A DNA stretch of 64,000 bases from Gnetum montanum (lineage: Eukaryota; Streptophyta; Gnetopsida; Gnetales; Gnetaceae): the NCBI GenBank assembly GCA_015680685.1, contig MNCI01002152.1, positions 292,222 through 356,221 of the forward strand, written 5' to 3'. Below are positions 58,080-64,000 of this stretch, piece by piece; the stretch's first letter is position 1; each line of letters opens with the position of its first letter. The notes beneath the pieces were generated by a model. That model searched no databases, had not been told where the DNA came from, and saw only the letters and a program-made list of their open reading frames with translations. The position numbers and the translations under genes are program-made.

Positions 58080-58530
58080 ACAACCCATGAACTCTGCACA
58101 CAATTACACCCTGTGTCACTATATGTGATGCATGGAACTTTCTTCTTCTCAATCTTTTCAAATGTATTTTCCTAGGCCAGCATCAACTATGCTTAGCCAT
58201 TCTCTTCCCATTATGATTGGGAAGTCCCCCTTACTGTTGTTCACCTAAATCACGATGTCCTCCACTAGTCCCAATGGGATAGTGATGGACTGGTTGGCCA
58301 ACTCTAAACAAATGTTGCTCTTTTTCAATGAAGGCAGGTTCCAATCCTTGTACATTTCTTGAGAAATCAAGTTGACACTGAAACTTGAATCCAAAAGAGC
58401 CTTGCATGGTTCATTTCCAGCAATTTGTAAGTATATCAAAGGACTCTTAGGATCAGATAATTTCCTGAGAAGATGGCCAAATTTGATCCAATTGGTGATG
58501 GCATGTGTTAGCATGACCATATGCATTGAG
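58080..58530 (-). pseudogene. E5 protease
   Basis: Open at 58245-58526: SPLIYLQIAGNEPCKALLDS with loop D-S-S-F-S-V-N-L-I-S, QEMYKDWNLPSLKKSNICLE, ITIPLGLVEDIVI, then a stop and MGREWLSIVDAGLGK. The usual Gly of the active-site triplet is Ser. The linker to RT (57720-58080) is decayed coding sequence. Confidence 0.85.
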
Positions 58531-58539
58531 TGTAGTGAT

Positions 58540-60710
58540 TAGGTTGAAGGGGGCTCTGAAGTTTCGATTGATACTGAGGTGTCTAAGGAATCAACTGCTT
58601 GTGATTGCAAGGGCTTGGTTAGATTGTTGGTTCTAAAGAAAGGTCTTTTCTTCATGTGGTTGTTAGAACCAATAGTAGGTTGAGAGTTAGTAGCCCTCAT
58701 GGCATTACATTGCTATGGCTAGGTAGGAATTTCACCTTGCATCGTAGGAGTAGGTGGTAGTGGAGCTATTGGTGGAAAATATGCGACTGGATGAGAAGGA
58801 TGATATGCTTGTAGAATATCACTCTAGAAGAGGTGGTCCCATAATACTCGTGGGCTTGGTAGTGAGGCTGAGGAGTGATGTGACCAGTAGAGTCATGTGG
58901 GGAGATTGGCTACTACACGTAATATCCATACAGGTTAAGTTACTGGTAAGGATACTATTGCCTTGGTGGTGGCATTCCCCATGATTGTGGGTGCTGCCAC
59001 TGTTGATATTACTTAATCGGTTGTGGTGGAGTTCCACTAGGATGATATGTTAAGGGTTGGTGGAACTGCCTTGGGTTATCTTGAGGATAAGGTAACCTTT
59101 GGGGTGTTTGCCTTTTATTTAATTGTGGGTTAAGTGCATACACCCTAGACTCTTGTAGATGTGAGATTATAGGGCAACATCCCTTAGGATGGTCATATTG
59201 ACATATCTCACATCCACTATAATTATTTTTTTCCGAATCCACAACCTCTTCAATGATGGAAACTTTGCCCTTACCCTTGCTACATGCATGTTTAGCCTCT
59301 TTCTTTTTTCTTTTCTCACTACCTTGCTCTCTAGACTCCTCTACTATTTTAAGAATAGTTTGAAATCTATTATCTAGGGAATCCCACATTTGATCTACCT
59401 TTACCAAAACTTTTGATGTCATCTTTTGGATAGGAAAATTTTTCCTGTTCACCATCTCTTCAAGTGGTGACTCTTCTTTATCCTCACAAAATCTTGCTTC
59501 CCTCTTCCAAAGAGAAGGATCTCAGTTATACTCTTCTATCCTTTCTCTCTTTTGTAGCTCACCTTCTTCCTTAGCAACTTGCTCCAATAGTCTTTGAATT
59601 TGATGGGACCTAAGCTCGGATAGTCTCCTTTGGCTATAAGCCCCAAGGATTCTTCTTGTTTCATGCCTAATCCCATCCATGAGATGGCGTAGTTGATCCC
59701 TTTGCGAATAACCATGGCTAGGACAATGATGTAATAGTGCATAGTATCAGCCCATGGCAGCATCCAAAGGTTCATGTCCTTCTTATTTCCAACCTTGGAT
59801 TTGCTTTCACAAGTTAGACACTCAGGATTATTTTTGGTACTTATCATTAAATAGTTTTAACATAGTACTCCACGTACAAATGGATTTTGGTTCTAAATAC
59901 CGATACCAACTTTCTGCTTTTTTAACTAATGTATGTGGGAAAAACTTAAGTTTTTTCCATTCATTCTCTATGTTTTGTAAGGCACATGCATCATGGAATG
60001 CTTGTAAATGATTCTGAGGATTAGCGTTGTATCCTCCTTCAAATTGTGGGATATTGTTCATATCTAATCTCTTGATCCTACTATCTTTTTGGTGCCTTGT
60101 TGGAATTCTAACAACCTCAGTTATGTCTAACATACTTCAAGTAGCAAGTAGGGGTTCATCGTGATCATCTCGTCCATGGCATCTATGATTCCTACATTGT
60201 TCCCTACTCTCCCTTATTCTATGTCATGACTCTCTAGAGTTCCCTCATCCCCTTTTTTGGCTATTTCTTCTATGAATTCCACTTTGCCTACCTTTAACCC
60301 CATGGTCTTTTTCTTTATGATTGCATCCGGATATTGAAGGAGAGGATGAAGGAGATGATGAAGGTGAAGAAGAAGGAGAACCATCACCATGACACTGTTT
60401 TCTACCTTCTCTTCTATGGTCTTATCCTTGATCACGATTGTGATCAAAATGTCCACCTTTATCATGAGTTTGTGCCCCTTTTTCAGATCCTTTATGCCCG
60501 TGGGTATTAGAACCTGGGTTATGAATTGTGGAATGAAGGTTCTGATACACAACCCCTTCGCCAAAGTTGAGGAGAGGAACATCATTGTGTGGGTGATTGC
60601 CTGAGGTAGGTTCACCACCCTCATTCTTGCTTAAGACATGTGGGGCATCCTAGGACCACTTATCCTTCAAAGGCTTATGATGTCTCTCCTGTTGCAAGTC
60701 CCTTGACATT
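58540..60710 (-). pseudogene. E5 gag
   Basis: The probable start MTQENTIPQRYNVKG is near 60705. A low-complexity, His/Asp/Ser-rich region follows (60620-60240). The core reads VVRIPTRHQKDSRIKRLDMN, PQFEGGYNANPQNHLQAFHD, NIENEWKKLKFFPHTLVKKA and WSTMLKLFNDKYQK (60133-59828). Then come basic and coiled segments (59847-59536) and the zinc knuckle CEICQYDHPKGCCP (59215-59170), with a P/Q/Y-rich tail. Stops at several places. Confidence 0.85.
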
Positions 60711-61161
60711 GTACCTTTGTGGGATGGTATTCTCTTGAGTCATGGTCTTACACAATGTATTCTGCGTGTAAGTGTAGCATGCCAATTCATGTGAGAGCAC
60801 GAAGAAGCATGCTCGGGACTAAACAATCAGGAGGTAACACTATGTTACCTTCTAAGTCTCGCCAATGCAATTTTTCATCTTAATAAAGGATAAAGGTGAA
60901 GTTTGGTATATACTCATCGAGATGAATATATACCACTCAAACTAGTTGAGAGACTAGTGGATCAATGTCATGTGTATTACGTGGTAGACTATTTTTTGTT
61001 TCAGACCTAGGCAGTGAGACACTTTCATATGAAGAAGGAGACATACTTGTCTGTTTAGTGTGCAATGTATTTTTGTTTATTATTTTCTCAACCAACCCTA
61101 AGGGTTCATTCCAATGATGTGAATGATTTCCTATGTTCTAGTTAGCGCACAAACAACTAAG

Positions 61162-61179
61162 TCCCCAACAATGGCACCA
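61162..61179 (-). promoter_or_regulatory. E5 primer binding site, tRNA-Asp type
   Basis: Minus strand TGGTGCCATTGTTGGGGA starts one base after the LTR end. It differs from the ideal TGGCGCCGTTGCCGGGGA by four transitions. Same spacing and type as in E2. Confidence 0.85.
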
Positions 61180-61180
61180 A

Positions 61181-62159
61181 TGATGAGCGGCGAGGTACCC
61201 CTATGCTCAACCATACAAATACAAGCATTTCATGCACGATCTTGTCAAATTCCAAGGACTAAGTGCTTATGCATCTTTGTGGAACAAGAACGGGTTGGTT
61301 GATTGTTATCTTCCCAAACTTACTTGTATGTCACGATTATATGGTTATGTAAGCTGAGGCATATGATTTTTATAGCTTTTATGTTTTTATGTCCTACGAC
61401 TAATAAGGGAGGAGAGAGAGATAACTAAGTGACTAATTTAACTTAATAACTCATTAACTAAGTTCTAACTAATCCTAACACTAGCATCCATTCCCACTTG
61501 TCATACACATCCTGAACCAGTGCAACACTGCTGGGATTACCAAACACTAATCGTTATTAGGTTACCAAGCATTACAAGCATGCTCAAAGTGGTCATGATT
61601 GTGTAATTTAAGGAATTTCTTAATTGATCAAAATGAATTTTTGTTCTAATAACAGAAATGTAAAGTGCATAAAATAAAATAAAATAAATGCGTAAGAAAA
61701 CAAATCTCAAGTGCTGCAAGGATGAATCAAAGAGCTCATCTTTATTGTCGTACACAAGGTATGCTCAGGTACACAATGCTCAAATAAAGATCTATCCACA
61801 CTTAGACCTCCTACTGCGAGCACTTGGAAAATACTCTAACTTTCAAACAGACTACAAGAGTTTCGCTACTTGACTACTAAAAGACTTCTTTCCAATTGTG
61901 CGCCTGGGCACTATATTTATAGGCTTGGGAGAAACTACTCTAATAATTGGAGTAACCACACTAATAATTAGAATAATTGCTAAAGTAACTACTAGAGTAA
62001 CCACTAGAGTAACCGCTAGAGTAACCACTCTAATAATTAGAGTAACTACTAAAGTAACTGCTAGAGTAACCACTCTAATAATTAGAATAACTGCTAGAGT
62101 AACTGCTAGAGTAAACACTCTAATAATTAGAGTAACCGCTAGAGTAACTGTTCTCATCA
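61181..62159 (-). mobile_element. E5 5' LTR
   Basis: This LTR is 979 bases with CTCATCA/TGATGAG ends. The minus-strand TATAAATA lies at about 61913-61920. U3 tandem repeats run 61930-62150. Pairs with 52112-53051. Confidence 0.95.
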
Positions 62160-62164
62160 CATAG
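62160..62164. repeat. TSD CATAG, right copy, of element E5
   Basis: An exact match to 52107-52111. Confidence 0.95.
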
Positions 62165-62489
62165 CCAAATACTTGTAAAGGAATGATAACTAAAAAAATT
62201 AAAGAGGTGACTAGATTTAAATATTTAATCATAAAATATATAGTAGATCTATCACTAAGTTCCAATAGTAGTAAAATGAAGGATACAAAAATTTTACAAA
62301 ATATCCTAACAAACAAATTATATTCACATATGTAGAAAATTAACAATAACAATAATAGTAATAATAGTAACGATAATAATATAATCCTATGATTTAACTA
62401 AGAAAATTAGAGGTAATCTATTAAAATGTATCTGATAGTATTAAAGGATAAATTACATACATTAAATTAAATAATCAAATCTTTAAAAA
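62165..62489. other. AT-rich sequence before the copia RT remnant
   Basis: No gene seen. A short ATA/ATAAT microsatellite-like run lies at 62342-62385 (AATAACAATAATAGTAAT). Before E5 inserted, this was contiguous with 52106. Confidence 0.5.
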
Positions 62490-63020
62490 AAATTTAGGAT
62501 ATGATAGAAACACTTGAGAATGAAGATTGGAAAAAGGACATGGATGGGGAAATAAAGAAAATTGAGGAAACAAAATTCTTAGAAGATTGTTCCAGAACCA
62601 AATCAAGCTATTTTCATTGAAACTAAGTGGATTTTTACAAATAAGCTAAATGATTATATTGAACTCATCAAAAACAAGACAAGATTAGTAGCTAAGGGCT
62701 TTACTCAAATTAAAGGTCTAGATTTTCACAATACTTTTGCTCTAGTTGCAAAACTAAAGTCCATCAAAATACTGTTAGCATTTATAGTTTGTCAAGGATG
62801 CAAGCTCTACTAGATGGACATAATGTTATCTTTTCAGAATATAGAAATAAAGAAGAGAATTAATATCAAACAACTAGAAGGATATTCTTATGGTGAAAAG
62901 TTAGATCTTGTATATAAGCTACACAAGACTCTATATGGCTGAAAACAAGCTCCTAGAAATGTGGTGTACCAAGCTAGACTTGTACATTGTAGAAAATGGA
63001 TATCTAAAAGCCCCACTAGA
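62490..63020 (+). pseudogene. Ty1/copia reverse transcriptase remnant
   Basis: Frame pieces: DWKKDMDGEIKKIEETKF, ETKWIFTNKLNDYIELIKNK, TRLVAKGFTQIKGLDFHNTF, ALVAKLKSIKILLAF, CKLY-stop-MDIMLSF, NIKQLEGYSY and VYKLHKTLYG-stop-KQAPRN. These match the copia RT signatures KARLVAKGFTQ, ETFAPVAKLESI and YQMDVKSAF. Several TAG/TGA stops and one or two frameshifts. Probably the same copia element as the integrase at 49535-50060. The YVDD-containing part is not readable. Confidence 0.85.
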
Positions 63021-63348
63021 AAATACCTTTTATTTTTCATGAAAATGTAATATTTGTCAAATAGATCCTAAGGATCTTCCAACATAATAAAGCTTCAATA
63101 TTAATATACACTTATTTCTTTGTTATGTCAACTTGTCTATTATAACAAATTATTCAATGAGAATAACCAAAGGAATGTTTCAAATTCCCTATAGTTTACA
63201 ATATTTTATTTGAAGTATTACTTGTAAGAATCTTAGCTTGGTAAATCCAAGTCATAGATTTGATTCCAATGTATAGCATTGTATTAGAAATTGAAAAAAA
63301 AATAAAAAAAACATCATAAAAAGACTTCCAAGGGTGTCTTAGGTAGAC
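63021..63348 (+). other. decayed sequence downstream of the copia RT
   Basis: No readable RNase H motif remains. AT-rich; no gene called. Confidence 0.4.
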
Positions 63349-63439
63349 TACCTCCTCCAATATAAAATTTAAATGTATAATACCTCCTCCAATATAAAAT
63401 TTAAATGTATAATACCTCCTCCAATATAAAATTTAAATG
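63349..63439. repeat. 32-bp tandem repeat, 2.8 copies
   Basis: Units start at 63349, 63381 and 63413 and are identical where compared. Each begins TACCTCCTCCAATATAAAAT and ends AATGTATAA. Their identity against a decayed background shows a recent duplication, for example by replication slippage. Confidence 0.95.
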
Positions 63440-63602
63440 AAAATTGCATGATTTTTGTTGAATCTAAAGGGTAATAGCTTTAGCTATATGTTTGAAAAGT
63501 TATGATGAGATCTTTTCTAATTTGATTGATCTACCCTTGGAAACACATATTATTCTTTTTTCCATACCATGAATCTTTTAAAATGATTTATAAAGAAAGA
63601 CT

Positions 63603-64000
63603 ATATTAAGTTTATTTTTCTTATATTCAATTAGTTATGAATTTTGTTAAAGATAGAAAGAAAGTTCACATGTAATAGATCATATTAAACATCAATTCAT
63701 AATTCCATTATATCATTGTAATTTCTTTATATTTTTAGCTTGTTCTTATTTTCTATTATAGCTATAGCTCGTAAAAAATGTGTTAGTCCTACAATTTCTT
63801 TAGGTAGACTTTAGATTATACATAATTATATCAAGTTTATTTAATGCCTTTTTTTAAAAAAAAAAATCTTTAGTTAGTTATAATTTTTTCTTAAATATAA
63901 GTAGAAAGAATGTTCTCATATAAAAGAAAATCTTAAACATCTATTCATAATCAAATCATTTTATTGTGATTTTTTTACATTATTATCTTATTCTTATTTT
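63603..64000. repeat. diverged direct repeat of about 227 bp at the right edge
   Basis: 63603-63760 aligns with 63830-64000. Shared text includes AAGTTTATTT, TTAGTTAT, AGAAAG, TTAAACATC, ATTCATAAT and TTATTCTTATTTT. Copies are AT-rich and well diverged. The second may continue past the window. Nature unknown. Confidence 0.6.

Larger units (their letters stand above)
52112..62159 (-). mobile_element. E5: full-length Athila-like Ty3/gypsy element
   Basis: E5 is 10,048 bases on the minus strand with LTRs of 979 (5', right) and 940 (3', left) bases, terminal inverted repeats TGATGAG/CTCATCA, a tRNA-Asp-like primer site, a polypurine tract and the TSD CATAG. Coding order is gag, protease, RT, RNase H, integrase. 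It has no ORF3, unlike E1 and E2. The RT/RNase H text (FMDDF, LSRL end) resembles Athila. By eye about 50 of the first 480 aligned LTR positions differ, mostly transitions. No nested insertion. Confidence 0.95.

Noticed and set aside
60214-60624. 136-codon minus-strand open frame in E5
   Set aside because: It lies in the wrong frame of the low-complexity gag N-terminus. The real frame reads as a His/Asp/Ser-rich segment leading to VVRIPTRH.
61852-62352. 166-codon minus-strand open frame
   Set aside because: It crosses from flanking DNA through the TSD into the LTR repeats, so it is not a gene.
1-64000. Host protein genes, tRNA, rRNA, or organelle DNA insertions
   Set aside because: Both strands were read for familiar motifs; nothing outside retrotransposon families was recognised.

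Overview
The window looks like nuclear DNA of a seed plant with a large, repeat-rich genome; a gymnosperm is possible but cannot be proven from this sequence. It is AT-rich and CpG-poor. I recognise no cellular host gene, tRNA or rRNA. Nearly everything is LTR retrotransposon sequence, mostly decayed copies nested in one another. Decay is dominated by C-to-T type changes, as expected for methylated repeats.

Layout. (1) 1-722 is a minus-strand LTR (LTR-X) that interrupts the gag of element E1. (2) E1 (plus, Athila-like Ty3/gypsy) fills 723-5056 and 20705-24235 and ends in a complete 3' LTR. (3) E2 (plus, a relative of E1) lies inside E1 at 5057-20699, with both LTRs and the target-site duplication (TSD) CAACT. 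(4) A non-coding, internally duplicated LTR-like insertion (U) splits the E2 gag at 7734-12861. (5) E3 (minus, Tat-like Ty3/gypsy) occupies 24421-42358 with the TSD CTAAT. It carries gag, protease, RT, two RNase H domains and integrase, plus a separate intron-containing gene on the opposite strand at 31692-36103. (6) E4 (minus, Athila-like) is the sequence that received both E1 and E3; its pieces are 24236-24420 and 42364 to about 48860. (7) A Ty1/copia remnant (plus) shows integrase at 49535-50060 and RT at 62490-63020. (8) E5 (minus, Athila-like, full length) sits at 52112-62159 with the TSD CATAG.

How the parts work together. E5 keeps the full order LTR, tRNA-Asp-like primer site, gag, protease, RT, RNase H, integrase, polypurine tract, LTR. 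E1 and E2 have lost RT and nearly all of integrase but keep an extra long coiled-coil reading frame (ORF3) after the pol position. Each ORF3 is preceded by an internal stretch that resembles that element's own U3 promoter. E3 pairs its sense gag-pol with an antisense multi-exon gene whose introns, like the E3 U3 region, contain TACGCTA-type motifs. None of the coding regions is open; all are pseudogenes.

Most notable items: the antisense gene of E3, the U3-like internal promoters with ORF3, and a periodic array of short hairpins with compensating stem changes at 26921-27270. Gene-level boundaries inside decayed coding regions are approximate. LTR, TSD, primer-site and intron boundaries were read base by base.
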